A stretch of DNA of 56,839 nt from Pseudomonas sp. (lineage in GTDB: Bacteria; Pseudomonadota; Gammaproteobacteria; Pseudomonadales; Pseudomonadaceae): NCBI RefSeq assembly GCF_028293835.1, contig NZ_JAQGNX010000066.1:1-56839 (forward strand). Reading direction: 5' to 3'. Position numbers and translations under genes: made by a program. A model generated the notes under the pieces. It did not search any database. It was not told the DNA's origin and worked only from the letters and a program-made list of their open reading frames with translations. Positions within the stretch are counted from its first letter, which is position 1; every line of letters begins with the position of its first letter. This document shows, in pieces, positions 1-9,206 of this stretch.

Positions 1-2
1 CG

Positions 3-323
3 GATAACTTCTGGGGAATTGCCGCTGCGGTACTCTTGGTGACCGGGGCAATGCGCGCATTTGGCGGCTTTGAAAAAGGAACTTTTTATTACCTGCATCA
101 ACCGCTGTTTCATTTGAAAATGGCCGCATTCGTGGCGATTTTGATACTTGAAGTCGCGCCGATGGTTGCACTGATCAAATGGCGCAACGCGTTTAAAGTG
201 GGTGCACCGATCGATACCCATCGCGCGTTACTGTATTCGAGAATCAGCCATATTCAGGTCGGGTTGATTATCGTCATCCTTGTCGCGGCCTCCGGTATGG
301 CCCGTGGAATTTTTATCAGTTAG
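3..323 (+). CDS. DUF2214 family membrane protein, 5' end outside window
   Basis: The reading frame is open from base 3 with no stop upstream, so the N-terminus lies outside the window and 106 residues are visible. The visible part has two or three hydrophobic segments (AAAVLLVTGAMRAF, the MAAFVAILILEVAPMVALIKW stretch, and GLIIVILVAASGMARG near the C-terminus) and matches what I know of the DUF2214 family of small inner-membrane proteins. Those proteins have no established function. The family match is by recognition of the sequence, not by a search. Confidence 0.75.
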   Translation, partial: DNFWGIAAAVLLVTGAMRAFGGFEKGTFYYLHQPLFHLKMAAFVAILILEVAPMVALIKWRNAFKVGAPIDTHRALLYSRISHIQVGLIIVILVAASGMARGIFIS

Positions 324-378
324 CCTTCGGCCGCAAAAGAGACGAAAATAACCGCCACTCTTTTTGCGCGGTCTTCAC

Positions 379-798
379 ATGAAAATTTGTGGCATCGAAA
401 TCAAGGGCAGCGAAGCAATCTTCGCTGTCGCTACCCTGCGTAACAACGCCCTCGAACACATGCCTGTGTCGACCAAAAAAATTGCCCTTGAGGACGATGA
501 CGAGTCAGGCAACGTTAAAGCGTTCGCAGCCCTGGTCATGGCGTTTGTCCGGGACAATGGCATCGAACAACTGGCCATCAAAAAGCGCAGTAAAAAAGGC
601 GAGTTTGCCGGTGGGCCAACGACGTTCAAGATCGAAGGTATTCTGCAGTTACTCAATGATTGCAACGTGATTCTGGTCTCGCCGCAGACCGTCAGCGCTC
701 AGCATAAAAAACACGACTTTGCGCTGGCTACATCCTTGAACAAATACCAGCATGAAGCCTACAAAACCGCCTGTTCGGCACTGATGAAAGCATCGTAA
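379..798 (+). CDS. DUF3010 family protein
   Basis: A 139-residue soluble protein starting MKICGIEIKGSEAIFAV. An in-frame TTG lies 15 bases upstream, but the ATG at 379 starts exactly at the conserved family N-terminus. The beginning has the look of an RNase H/actin-like beta hairpin (ICGIEIKG), followed by a lysine-rich centre (AIKKRSKKGEFAGG). It resembles DUF3010, a widespread gammaproteobacterial family without a known role. It is convergent with the MFS gene, whose stop lies 8 bases away. Nothing in the context suggests a job. Confidence 0.8.
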   Translation: MKICGIEIKGSEAIFAVATLRNNALEHMPVSTKKIALEDDDESGNVKAFAALVMAFVRDNGIEQLAIKKRSKKGEFAGGPTTFKIEGILQLLNDCNVILVSPQTVSAQHKKHDFALATSLNKYQHEAYKTACSALMKAS

Positions 799-806
799 CC
801 CTCACC

Positions 807-2270
807 TCAGCCATGACTTTCATGGGCTTGGGAAAGCGGTCGGGCTACCGACTCCAATGATTGACGCTCGGCGGCCACGCCCCAAATTGCCTGAACAATG
901 GTCGCCATCAGCATCAGCCCGGCGCCTAACAAGTAACCGATAAAGACGTTACTGCGACTGTGGGTTTCGATCAGGTGGCCAAACAACGTCGGCCCGACAA
1001 TTCCACCCAGCCCTGTGCCGAAGGCGTAAAACACTGCGATGGCCAACGCGCGAATTTCCAGGGGAAATGTTTCGGCAATGGTCAGGTACGCAGAACTCGC
1101 CGCTGCCGAGGCGAAAAAGAAGATGACCATCCAGGCGATTGCTTGCTGCATCACGCTCAGCAGCCCCTGCTGAAAAAGATAACCGCTGATGGCCAGCAAT
1201 ACACCGGATACCCCATACGTCAGGCTGATCATCACTCGACGGCCGACCACGTCAAACAGCCGCCCCAGCAACAATGGACCGCAGAAATTACCCAGTGCCA
1301 GCGGCAGCACATACCAACCAATACGCTCATACGGCACGCCATAAAAATCGGTCAGCACCAAGGCGTAGGTGAAAAAAATCGCGTTGTAGAAAAACGCTTG
1401 GGCGGTGAGCAACGTCAGCCCCACCAGGGCGCGACGGCGATAGGTCACGAACAAGGTATCGAAGACCTCACGCAACGGCGTGTGATCCCGGGAAAGCAGG
1501 CGTAAAGGCGGCTCGGTTGTCGGTTGCAACGTATGCCCCTGCTGACGAAATTGACCTTCGATGTTCTCGACGATTCGTTTCGCTTCTTCCGGCTGATTGT
1601 GTATCAGCAACCAACGCGGGCTCTCGGGTACCCAAAGGCGCATAAACAGGATCACCAATCCCAGTACCGCGCCGATACCAAAACACAAGCGCCAGCCCAG
1701 ATCGCCGCCGACAGTTTGCGGATTGAGCAGGATGATTGAACCGCCTGCCCCCAACGCAGCACCTAACCAGAACGTACCGTTGATGGTCAGGTCAACCCAG
1801 CCACGAAACCGCGCCGGGGTGAACTCTTGGATGGTCGAATTAATGGCAGTGTATTCGCCGCCGATGCCCATTCCGGTCAAAAAGCGGAACAGCACGAAGC
1901 TCCACATACTGAAAGAAAACGCCGTCGCGGCGGTCGCACTGACATAGATGAATAGCGTGATGAAAAACAGCTTACGCCGTCCCAAACGGTCGGTCAGCCA
2001 GCCGAAAAACAGCGCACCCAGCACAGCGCCGGTCAGATAAGCGCCGCCCGCCAAGCCAATGTCGCTGTTGGATAAATGCAGCACCGGGCTGTTTTTCAGT
2101 GCCCCCGACACCGAACCCGCCAGCGTCACTTCCAGCCCATCGAGTAGCCACGTAATGCCGAGCGCAATCACCAGCAGCGTATGAAACCGCCCCCACGGCA
2201 GCCGGTCCAGCCGCGCCGGCAAGTCGGTTTCAAATACTCTGGCTTTCTGAGTGTGCTCGCTCATCGTCAT
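807..2270 (-). CDS. MFS transporter, sugar/organic acid porter type
   Basis: A 487-residue protein with about twelve hydrophobic segments. The loop between helices 2 and 3 carries the MFS signature (GWLTDRLGRRK), and RFLTGMGIGGEYTAINSTI and the PESPRWL stretch before the central loop are typical of the sugar-porter/NiaP/aromatic-acid side of the superfamily. It is an inner-membrane secondary transporter. The substrate cannot be told, because no catabolic gene is adjacent. The start at 2270 has GGAG seven bases upstream; a second ATG follows two codons later. Confidence 0.85.
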   Translation of the reverse strand: MTMSEHTQKARVFETDLPARLDRLPWGRFHTLLVIALGITWLLDGLEVTLAGSVSGALKNSPVLHLSNSDIGLAGGAYLTGAVLGALFFGWLTDRLGRRKLFFITLFIYVSATAATAFSFSMWSFVLFRFLTGMGIGGEYTAINSTIQEFTPARFRGWVDLTINGTFWLGAALGAGGSIILLNPQTVGGDLGWRLCFGIGAVLGLVILFMRLWVPESPRWLLIHNQPEEAKRIVENIEGQFRQQGHTLQPTTEPPLRLLSRDHTPLREVFDTLFVTYRRRALVGLTLLTAQAFFYNAIFFTYALVLTDFYGVPYERIGWYVLPLALGNFCGPLLLGRLFDVVGRRVMISLTYGVSGVLLAISGYLFQQGLLSVMQQAIAWMVIFFFASAAASSAYLTIAETFPLEIRALAIAVFYAFGTGLGGIVGPTLFGHLIETHSRSNVFIGYLLGAGLMLMATIVQAIWGVAAERQSLESVARPLSQAHESHG

Positions 2271-2330
2271 GCAATCACTCCAAACACCTAACCAAATGAT
2301 AGATAACAGATTGAATATAATCCGTATGAG

Positions 2331-2401
2331 CCCAGTTGTTGGCGAAGAGGTATCTCAGACACACCGCATGAGCCCTTCGCCAACAAGTTGGTTCTTACAG
2401 A
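2331..2401. repeat. REP-like inverted repeat
   Basis: The left arm (ttgttggcgaag) and right arm (cttcgccaacaagttgg, then ttcttacag) are inverted around a short spacer. This matches the outer arms of the better-preserved copies at 34796 and 37618. The left arm is shortened. It lies between the MFS gene and the periplasmic protein gene, which diverge from each other. Confidence 0.65.
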
Positions 2402-2521
2402 AGTGTGAGTACCAACGGTCTGACGGAGTTCATCCCTCTGCAAAAAGCGCCCTGCCCCACTAATCGGTATAAGCTCAGCCCTCAAGAAAACTACACGTCA
2501 ATCGCAAAGGAAATCACCTGC

Positions 2522-3163
2522 ATGAAGTCTATTTTCGGCACACGCCTGCGCAATGGAGTAATGGCCTCGACACTTGTCGCGGCGACGCTCATGACCGTTG
2601 TTTCCGTCCACGCTGAAGACACTGCGCCCGCGCCACGGATTGGCGTGCGTGGCGCCATCACTGCCCTCGACGGCGACGCTCTGAAAGTCCACACCAACCG
2701 TGGCGAAGATTTGCTTATTAACCTGACCAAAGACACCCAGGTACGCGGCGTGACCCTGGCCCAAATATCCGACATCAAGCCCGGCAGCTATGTCGGCACC
2801 GCCGCTGTTCCGTTGCCAGACGGCACGTTGAAAGCGCTGGAAGTGCATGTGTTCCCGCCCGCCATGGCTGGCACCGGCGATGGCCATCGCGCCTTCGACC
2901 TGGCCAAGGACAGCACTATGACCAACGGTAGCGTGGGAGATTTGGTGACCAGCAACGGCCGGACCATGACCGTCAAATACAAAGGCGGTGAAAAAACCGT
3001 GGTCGTACCGGACGATGTACCCATCGTCAACTTGGTGCCGGGTGATCGCAACCTGCTAAAACCAGGGGTTAAAATTGTGATGTTCGCGCAGAAAGCGGCT
3101 GATAACAGCCTGAATGCGCTGTCCATTTCCGCGGGCGAAAATGGTATTACGCCGCCGATGTAA
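2522..3163 (+). CDS. Periplasmic DUF5666-like protein
   Basis: A 213-residue protein with a clear Sec signal peptide (positive MKSIFGTRLRNG, hydrophobic core, cleavage near VSVHAED). The mature part is a pair of small beta-barrel-like units with the pattern RGAITALDGDALKVHTNRG and later VTSNGRTMTVKYKGGE. That pattern resembles DUF5666/OB-like periplasmic proteins. An AAAGGA ribosome site precedes the ATG at 2522; the frame is open further upstream, but without a signal peptide there. Function is unknown. Confidence 0.7.
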   Translation: MKSIFGTRLRNGVMASTLVAATLMTVVSVHAEDTAPAPRIGVRGAITALDGDALKVHTNRGEDLLINLTKDTQVRGVTLAQISDIKPGSYVGTAAVPLPDGTLKALEVHVFPPAMAGTGDGHRAFDLAKDSTMTNGSVGDLVTSNGRTMTVKYKGGEKTVVVPDDVPIVNLVPGDRNLLKPGVKIVMFAQKAADNSLNALSISAGENGITPPM

Positions 3164-3302
3164 AAGGCTTTGGGTAATTGACTGCCATGTAGACGGCGAG
3201 CGCTTTGAATTTCGTTTGTGACGTTTTCATGAAAAGCTCCGTGAACAAAAGCAAAAGAGCTGCGAGAATCCCGCCAATCTTTTTGTCGTCCACGGTGGGT
3301 TC

Positions 3303-4928
3303 ATGCTCAAGCGCGTCAGTTCTACACGGCTAGTCATCCTGTTTTCATTGGCTTTGGTGGTGTTTTACAACCTCGCTACGTGGAAGGCGCTGGTCGGGCT
3401 CACGCAACTGCAGGGCATCAAGGCGTTGTTGTTTGAACTGTCATTCGGGTTTTTCCTCTGGGCGGCCTTTACCCTGCTGCTGCTGCCGTTCTCGTTCAGG
3501 CCGACCCTCAAGCCCATCCTCAGCCTGTTTGCCCTGTGTTCGGCGTCTGCTGCCTATTTCATGAACGAATATGGCATCTCCATCGACACGGTGATGATTC
3601 AGAACGTGGTAGAAACCAACCCGGCCGAAGCCACTGCGTTGGTCAGCGCCAAACTGTTCGTGTACCTGGCCGTGCTGGGTTTATTGCCGATCATTGTGAT
3701 CTGGCGGACGCCGGTTATGTACCGAAAGGTGCTGCCGGGGCTGCTAAACAAGATCCTCGCCATGATCGCTTGCGTCATCGTGATTGCCGTGTCGGTGGGC
3801 GCTTTCTATTCGACCTACGCGCCGATCTTCCGTAAGCAGGACGAACTGACCCACTTTATCAACCCCACCAACTATGTGTACGCGGTGGGTAAATTGACCA
3901 AAGACCGCTTCTCGATCAAACAGAACGTAAAAATTCAGACCGTGGGTGACGACGCGACATTAAGCACCGCCAGCCAACTGCGCAGTAAAAAGAGCCTGAT
4001 GATTTTTGTGGTGGGTGAAACCGCCCGTGCCGACCACTTCTCACTGAATGGCTACGCACGTGAGACCAACCCGGAACTGGCGAAGCTGGACGTCCTCAAT
4101 TTCACCCAGGTGAGCTCCTGCGGCACTTCGACGGCCGTGTCTGTGCCTTGCATGTTCTCGATGTTTCCGCGCAAGGAGTACAGCGATAAAAAAGGCAAAA
4201 CCTACGAAGGCCTGCTGGACATCTTGCAGCGCGCTGGCGTCCAGGTGCTGTGGCTGGAGAACAACAGTGACTGCAAAGGAACTTGCCTGCGGGTACCGAA
4301 CAAAGACATTCCGAAAAACCAGCCAAGTCCATTTTGCGATGGCAGCACCTGCCTCGACGAGTCCCTGTTGGTGGGCCTTCAGGATTACATCGACAACCTC
4401 AAGGACAACGCCATCATCGTGCTCCACTCAGATGGCAGCCACGGCCCGGAATACTACGAACGCTACCCGAAGAATATGGAGCGTTTTACGCCGGTTTGCC
4501 ATACCAACCAATTAGGCAGTTGCAGCTCGGATGAACTGCTCAACGTGTACGACAATACAATCCTGTACACCGACCATTTCCTGGCCAAAGTGGTGGAACT
4601 GCTGCGTAAAAATCAGGAAAAGTACGACACGTCGATGATCTATGTATCAGACCACGGCGAATCCCTTGGCGAAAACGGCGTTTACCTGCACGCCGCCCCA
4701 TACGCCATCGCCCCGGTCGCGCAAACCCACGTGCCCATGGTCATGTGGTTCGGCAGCAGCACCCTCACTGACGCCGCCGTCGACCGCAAATGCCTGGAAG
4801 GCAAACGCGACAACACTGACCTGAGCCACGATTACATGTTCAGCTCAGTGTTGGGCATGTTCGGCGTACAGACCGGCGTTTATCAACCGACACTGGATAT
4901 ATTCCACAGCTGCCGGCAAGGCCAGTAA
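3303..4928 (+). CDS. eptA: Lipid A phosphoethanolamine transferase
   Basis: A 541-residue inner-membrane enzyme with about five N-terminal transmembrane helices and a periplasmic alkaline-phosphatase/sulfatase-fold domain from about residue 225. The nucleophile region CGTSTAVSVPCMFSMFPR carries the catalytic Thr, and metal-ligand motifs are seen (VVGETARADHFS, HSDGSHGPEYYERYP, VSDHGESLGENG). Periplasmic cysteines typical of EptA/MCR proteins are present. The family moves phosphoethanolamine from phosphatidylethanolamine to lipid A phosphates and lowers affinity for polymyxins. No two-component regulator gene is adjacent, so its control cannot be read here. Confidence 0.9.
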   Translation: MLKRVSSTRLVILFSLALVVFYNLATWKALVGLTQLQGIKALLFELSFGFFLWAAFTLLLLPFSFRPTLKPILSLFALCSASAAYFMNEYGISIDTVMIQNVVETNPAEATALVSAKLFVYLAVLGLLPIIVIWRTPVMYRKVLPGLLNKILAMIACVIVIAVSVGAFYSTYAPIFRKQDELTHFINPTNYVYAVGKLTKDRFSIKQNVKIQTVGDDATLSTASQLRSKKSLMIFVVGETARADHFSLNGYARETNPELAKLDVLNFTQVSSCGTSTAVSVPCMFSMFPRKEYSDKKGKTYEGLLDILQRAGVQVLWLENNSDCKGTCLRVPNKDIPKNQPSPFCDGSTCLDESLLVGLQDYIDNLKDNAIIVLHSDGSHGPEYYERYPKNMERFTPVCHTNQLGSCSSDELLNVYDNTILYTDHFLAKVVELLRKNQEKYDTSMIYVSDHGESLGENGVYLHAAPYAIAPVAQTHVPMVMWFGSSTLTDAAVDRKCLEGKRDNTDLSHDYMFSSVLGMFGVQTGVYQPTLDIFHSCRQGQ

Positions 4929-4934
4929 CTAAGA

Positions 4935-4970
4935 GCGAAGCGTCCTTGCGGTGAGCCGGGACCGCTTCGC
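4935..4970 (+). terminator. Hairpin after eptA, possible terminator or REP remnant
   Basis: GCGAAGCG and CGCTTCGC form an 8-bp stem continued by TCC/GGGA with a one-base bulge, starting 6 bases after the eptA stop. There is no strong T-run, so it may be a REP-derived hairpin rather than an intrinsic terminator. The following bases (gatccatcgcgaccaagccc) also look REP-like. Confidence 0.4.
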
Positions 4971-5114
4971 GATCCATCGCGACCAAGCCCGCCTTCAATT
5001 GAATTCATGGGAATCAGAGAGTTATGCGTTATCGAGGTTTTTTGGCGCTAAGTTCCTCAGACCACCGGTAGGGCATCCACCGCTCTGCCCCTTGAGTGCT
5101 GCCCAGCGACCTTG

Positions 5115-5134
5115 TACTGTATATAAAACCAGTG
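5115..5134. promoter_or_regulatory. LexA (SOS) box
   Basis: The 20 bases fit the LexA operator: CTG (5117-5119), ten AT-rich bases (tatataaaac), CAG (5130-5132), with flanking TA and TG close to the TACTG-N10-CAGTA consensus. The box ends 12 bases before the start codon of the radical-SAM gene. It overlaps a plausible -10 region, with a candidate -35 TTGAGT at 5092-5097. Binding here would block transcription of both downstream genes. Confidence 0.85.
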
Positions 5135-5146
5135 CGCGAGCGTCCC

Positions 5147-6367
5147 ATGCAACTCATCGAAAAGCTGAGCATCCTCGCTGACGCGGCCAAGTACGACGCT
5201 TCCTGCGCCAGCAGCGGCGCGCCCAAGCGCAGTTCTCAAGGCAAGACCGGGCTCGGCGCCACCGATGGCATGGGCATCTGCCACAGCTATACGCCAGACG
5301 GCCGTTGCGTCTCGCTGCTGAAAATACTTCTGACCAACTTCTGTTTGTACGACTGCCAATATTGCGTCAATCGGCGCTCCAGCGATGTCCCTCGTGCGCG
5401 CTTCACGCCAGAAGAAGTGGTGACCTTGACGCTGGATTTCTATCGACGCAATTGCGTCAGCGGTCTGTTCCTCAGTTCCGGCATCATTCGATCAGCCGAC
5501 TACACCATGGAGCAGATAATCCGGGTAGCGAAGCTGCTGCGCGAAGAACATGAGTTCCGCGGCTACATCCACCTGAAGACAATTCCCGATGCCGACCCAT
5601 TATTGATCGAAGAGGCCGGGCGCTATGCCGATCGGTTAAGCGTCAATATTGAATTGCCCACCGACCTCGGCCTCAAGACCCTGGCCCCGGAAAAGGACGT
5701 CGGCTCGATCAAGCGCGCCATGCAGACCATATTTACCGGCGAGCAAACCGTGCGTAACGAACCGCGTGCGCCACGCTTCGCCCCTGCCGGGCAGAGCACG
5801 CAAATGATCGTGGGCGCCGATGACACGGACGACAGCACGATTTTGCACAGCGCAGAATCACTGTACGGCAATTTCCGCCTGCGGCGGGTGTACTACTCAG
5901 CGTTTAGCCCGATCCCCAACAGCCCCAAAAGCGTACCGTTAGCCGCCCCGCCATTGATGCGCGAACATCGCTTGTATCAGGCTGATTTCTTGTTGCGCGC
6001 TTACGGTTTTAAAGCCGGGGAGCTGTTTCAAGGGCCCGGCGATCTGGCGCTGGATATTGACCCAAAGCTGGCATGGGCATTAGAGAACCGTGACCTGTTT
6101 CCGCTGGACCTTAACCGTGCCGAGCCAGCGATGATTGCACGCATCCCCGGCATTGGCATCCGCACCACCAAACGCCTGGTGGAACTGCGACGTCAGCGGC
6201 GCATTCGCTACGAAGACCTGACGCGGTTACGCTGCGTATTAACTAAAGCCAAACCGTTTTTCATCACGTGCGATTACCATCCCCGGCAGGCGGAGAACAG
6301 CAGCCATTCCCTGCGCCAGCAGTTGCAGGACCGGCCGCAGCCCGTACAGATGGGATTATGGGGATGA
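5147..6367 (+). CDS. Putative DNA modification/repair radical SAM protein
   Basis: A 406-residue protein of the TIGR03916-type family. The radical-SAM cluster motif is C66-x3-C70-x2-C73 (CLYDCQYC). Two further cysteines (C45, C54) precede it and could serve an extra metal site. The C-terminal quarter has a helix-hairpin-helix DNA-binding unit (LNRAEPAMIARIPGIGIRTT), so the enzyme probably works on DNA or nucleoprotein. The ATG at 5147 sits directly behind the LexA box; an open stretch upstream of it is ignored because it runs through that operator. The stop overlaps the next start (ATGA), so the two are translationally coupled. The substrate and reaction are not known. Confidence 0.88.
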   Translation: MQLIEKLSILADAAKYDASCASSGAPKRSSQGKTGLGATDGMGICHSYTPDGRCVSLLKILLTNFCLYDCQYCVNRRSSDVPRARFTPEEVVTLTLDFYRRNCVSGLFLSSGIIRSADYTMEQIIRVAKLLREEHEFRGYIHLKTIPDADPLLIEEAGRYADRLSVNIELPTDLGLKTLAPEKDVGSIKRAMQTIFTGEQTVRNEPRAPRFAPAGQSTQMIVGADDTDDSTILHSAESLYGNFRLRRVYYSAFSPIPNSPKSVPLAAPPLMREHRLYQADFLLRAYGFKAGELFQGPGDLALDIDPKLAWALENRDLFPLDLNRAEPAMIARIPGIGIRTTKRLVELRRQRRIRYEDLTRLRCVLTKAKPFFITCDYHPRQAENSSHSLRQQLQDRPQPVQMGLWG

Positions 6368-7257
6368 TCAGCCTCGATTGTGATGAGCTATTCAGCACTT
6401 GGCGACAACAGGCGCGCTGGCTGCTCAGCCATCAGATCGACCCGGCGCGCGTCAGTTGGTCGCTGCAACGGTCGGCGGACATGTTTGCTACTGACGAGGC
6501 GATTTCCGAGCATCAAGGGCCATTCCAGGCGCGTATTCCTCTGGCGTTAATCGCGCTGCTGGAAAATGCTTCGCGCTACCGTGGCGAGCAACGCTGGAGC
6601 CTGTTGTACGAAGTACTGTGGCGAGTCAGTCACGGTGATCGCACAGCAATGCTGGCGGGGGACAAGCTCGGCAGTGAGCTGCATCGTCGAATCAAGTCGG
6701 TCCAGCGTGAAGCGCACCACCTGCATGCGTTCGTGCGCTTTGTAGCAGTCCCGCAGCTTATTGCTCACGATGAAAAGTCCGAAAACCCGCAGCATGTGCA
6801 GTCAGCCGAGCTGCCGCAATACGTCGCCTGGCATGAACCGGCCCATGACATTTTGCACAGCGCCAGCGAGCATTTCATCGGCCGAATGGGCCAACAGCGC
6901 TGGATGATCGCGACGCCACAAGACGGTGTTTATTACGACGGTGAGCAGCTCATTCATCAGCGCATCTGCCCGGCAAGCTGGAAACATCTGGCACAAAATA
7001 TCGATGACCCGTGCGGCGATTTGTGGCTGACCTATTACAGCCACATCTTCAATCCCGCTCGCTTGAACCCTAAAGTGATGCAAGGGCACCTACCGGCGCG
7101 CTTCTGGAAAAACCTGCCCGAAGGCATGCTGATTCCGGCATTGATCAGCCAAGCCCGCACCGGTAAGCAGCGGGACGGCCAAGCCAGCAAAATTGCCAAC
7201 AAACCGGGCAAGCGAATTACCCTTGCGCTGGATAAACCCTGCCTTCAAGACCGATAA
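6364..7257 (+). CDS. TIGR03915-type putative DNA repair partner protein
   Basis: A 297-residue protein that starts inside the stop codon of the radical-SAM gene. It matches the TIGR03915 family, which travels with that enzyme: an N-terminal region (SWSLQRSADMFATDEA) and a C-terminal DUF4130-like part with FVRFVAVPQLIAHDE, a WHEPAHDILHSASEHFIGRM stretch and WLTYYSHIFNPARLNPKVMQ. DUF4130 proteins resemble uracil-DNA-glycosylase partners in domain layout, but no catalytic assignment is possible here. It belongs to the same SOS-controlled operon. It is convergent with the hybrid kinase gene, 5 bases away. Confidence 0.85.
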   Translation: MISLDCDELFSTWRQQARWLLSHQIDPARVSWSLQRSADMFATDEAISEHQGPFQARIPLALIALLENASRYRGEQRWSLLYEVLWRVSHGDRTAMLAGDKLGSELHRRIKSVQREAHHLHAFVRFVAVPQLIAHDEKSENPQHVQSAELPQYVAWHEPAHDILHSASEHFIGRMGQQRWMIATPQDGVYYDGEQLIHQRICPASWKHLAQNIDDPCGDLWLTYYSHIFNPARLNPKVMQGHLPARFWKNLPEGMLIPALISQARTGKQRDGQASKIANKPGKRITLALDKPCLQDR

Positions 7258-7262
7258 CAACG

Positions 7263-9206
7263 TTAAGCGCCATCCAGCATCTTGCGCACTTTATTCAACA
7301 GTTCGCTGAGCTGGAACGGCTTGATAATCATGTCCATTTTTTCGCCTAGAAAGCTCTGTCGATTAACGGCATTCTCGGCGTAACCGGTCATGAACAACAC
7401 CGGCAGACTGGCGCGCCAGCCACGGGCGATATCAGCCAGCTCTCGACCATTCATATGCGGCAGACCCACATCAGTTAACAGAAGCTCAATGGAACTGTCG
7501 TTTTCCAGCATCGACAGTGCAGTCCTTATGTCGGCTGCCTGAGTACAGCGGTAACCGATATCAACTAACACTTCGTTGACAAACATCCGCACCGAGGCAG
7601 TGTCTTCGACGATCAGAATATGTTCGCCAGCACCGCGCGCTCGCTCGGTAGTGACCTCCGCGGGCGCCACGGCCATGTTGGCTGACGCCGGGATCATCAG
7701 GGTCACTTCGGTGCCGCGCCCGGCGATGCTGCGAATATTCGCATCGCCACCGGACTGCCGGGCAAAGCCGTAAATGGTCGACAGGCCTAACCCGGTCCCC
7801 TCCCCAATCGGCTTGGTGGTGAAAAACGGATCGAACACCTTATCGATTACGCTGTGGTCGATACCCACTCCGTCATCCTTGACGGTTAACGCCACGTAGG
7901 ACCCATCGGCCAACTTTGGATCACCCTGAAAATGCGCGGCGAACGTGGTGACGCTAATATTGCCGCCCATGGGTAGAGCATCCCGAGCATTAATGACCAG
8001 GTTCAGCAAGGCACTTTCCAACTGACTGGCATCGGCCAGGGCGACTGCGGATTTCGCCGTGAGCTCCAAGGTCAGAGTGATGCGCTTGCCGATAGTCCGT
8101 CGCAGCAAGTCCTCAAGTGAGCGCACATGCTCATTGATATCGATGGGGCGCGTGTCCAATGGCTGCTGTCGTGCGAACGCGAGCAGGCGATGGGTCAACG
8201 CTGCAGCGCTCATCGCCGAGGTCAAGGCGGCATCGGCATAGCGCAACACCTTGTCCGGCTTGCTTTGCTCGGTGCGACTCTTGATCAGTTCCAGGCCAGT
8301 AATGATGCCAGTGAGCAGGTTATTGAAGTCATGGGCAATCCCCCCGGTCAGCTTACCGATGGCGTCCATTTTCTGTACTTGCAGCAACTGCGCTTCGGTA
8401 CGTGCGCGCTCGGCAACTTCGTGAGCCAACTGAGAGTTGACCGTATCCAATTGCGCGAGGTGCGACTGTTCGCGCTGACGATGCTCGGTAACGTCTTCGA
8501 CAAACACCAGACTCAGGCCCGGGGTGCGGTACGGCGAAATCTGCCACTCCGTTTCACGCACCTCGCCCTTGACCCGCATAGCCAGCGTACCCTTCCAGCG
8601 TTCGCCAGCGGCAAGGCCTTCACGAAGCTCCTGAATGATCGCGATCTGATCATCAACGAAGCATTCTAAAATGTCTTTTTTGGTCACGCTCTGCTGGATA
8701 AGTTGTGCGAACGCATGGTTGCATTCGTACACTTTCAGCTGTGCATCCAGCACCGCAATAGGCGCTGAAACATTAATGAAAATCTCACGAAAACGCGCTT
8801 CGCTTTCACGTAACGCATATTCGGTGTCACGCACCCGCAGCAAGGTTCTAACCGTCGCCAACAAGACATCCGGATCGATCGGGTGAATCAGATAGGCATC
8901 GGCGCCCGCCTCGAGGCCGGTAATGATATCGCCGGTCTGAACCGATGCCGCCGACACATGCACCACCGGCAACAGCGCGGTACGAGGCTCGGAGCGCAAC
9001 TGGCGGACTATATCGAAGCCGCTCATGTCCGGCAGATTGACGTCGAGAATCAATGCATCCGGCGCCTCTGAAGCGATCAGTGCCAGTCCTTCAGTACCCG
9101 TCCCCGCCTCAAGTACCAGATAATCATGACGCTCCATGCGCCTGCGCAAGGCGTAACGGGTGGCCGCGTTATCGTCGACAATCAGCAGCTTGACTTCACG
9201 CTTCAT
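7263..9206 (-). CDS. Hybrid sensor histidine kinase (REC-PAS-HisKA-HATPase-REC)
   Basis: A 647-residue cytoplasmic protein with no membrane segment. In order: receiver (about 6-120, phospho-Asp in LILDVNLPDMSG), PAS (about 135-245), HisKA with the phospho-His in GGIAHDFNNLL (about 285-350), HATPase with VKDDGVGI and GEGTGLGLS, and a C-terminal receiver (about 525-640; LLLTDVGLPHMNG, IIKPF). In the first receiver the normally invariant Lys before Pro is His (YLIHPIDP), which may weaken or change its switching. It is the last gene of the stressosome-like operon. Its start overlaps the upstream kinase gene by 11 bases, with GGAG as ribosome site. It is probably the output or phosphorelay end of the module. 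Confidence 0.9.
   Translation of the reverse strand: MKREVKLLIVDDNAATRYALRRRMERHDYLVLEAGTGTEGLALIASEAPDALILDVNLPDMSGFDIVRQLRSEPRTALLPVVHVSAASVQTGDIITGLEAGADAYLIHPIDPDVLLATVRTLLRVRDTEYALRESEARFREIFINVSAPIAVLDAQLKVYECNHAFAQLIQQSVTKKDILECFVDDQIAIIQELREGLAAGERWKGTLAMRVKGEVRETEWQISPYRTPGLSLVFVEDVTEHRQREQSHLAQLDTVNSQLAHEVAERARTEAQLLQVQKMDAIGKLTGGIAHDFNNLLTGIITGLELIKSRTEQSKPDKVLRYADAALTSAMSAAALTHRLLAFARQQPLDTRPIDINEHVRSLEDLLRRTIGKRITLTLELTAKSAVALADASQLESALLNLVINARDALPMGGNISVTTFAAHFQGDPKLADGSYVALTVKDDGVGIDHSVIDKVFDPFFTTKPIGEGTGLGLSTIYGFARQSGGDANIRSIAGRGTEVTLMIPASANMAVAPAEVTTERARGAGEHILIVEDTASVRMFVNEVLVDIGYRCTQAADIRTALSMLENDSSIELLLTDVGLPHMNGRELADIARGWRASLPVLFMTGYAENAVNRQSFLGEKMDMIIKPFQLSELLNKVRKMLDGA

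Noticed and set aside
960..1505. 181-codon open frame on the plus strand
   Set aside because: It is the antisense shadow of the MFS gene, rich in Gln, Arg and His, with no ribosome site or family match.
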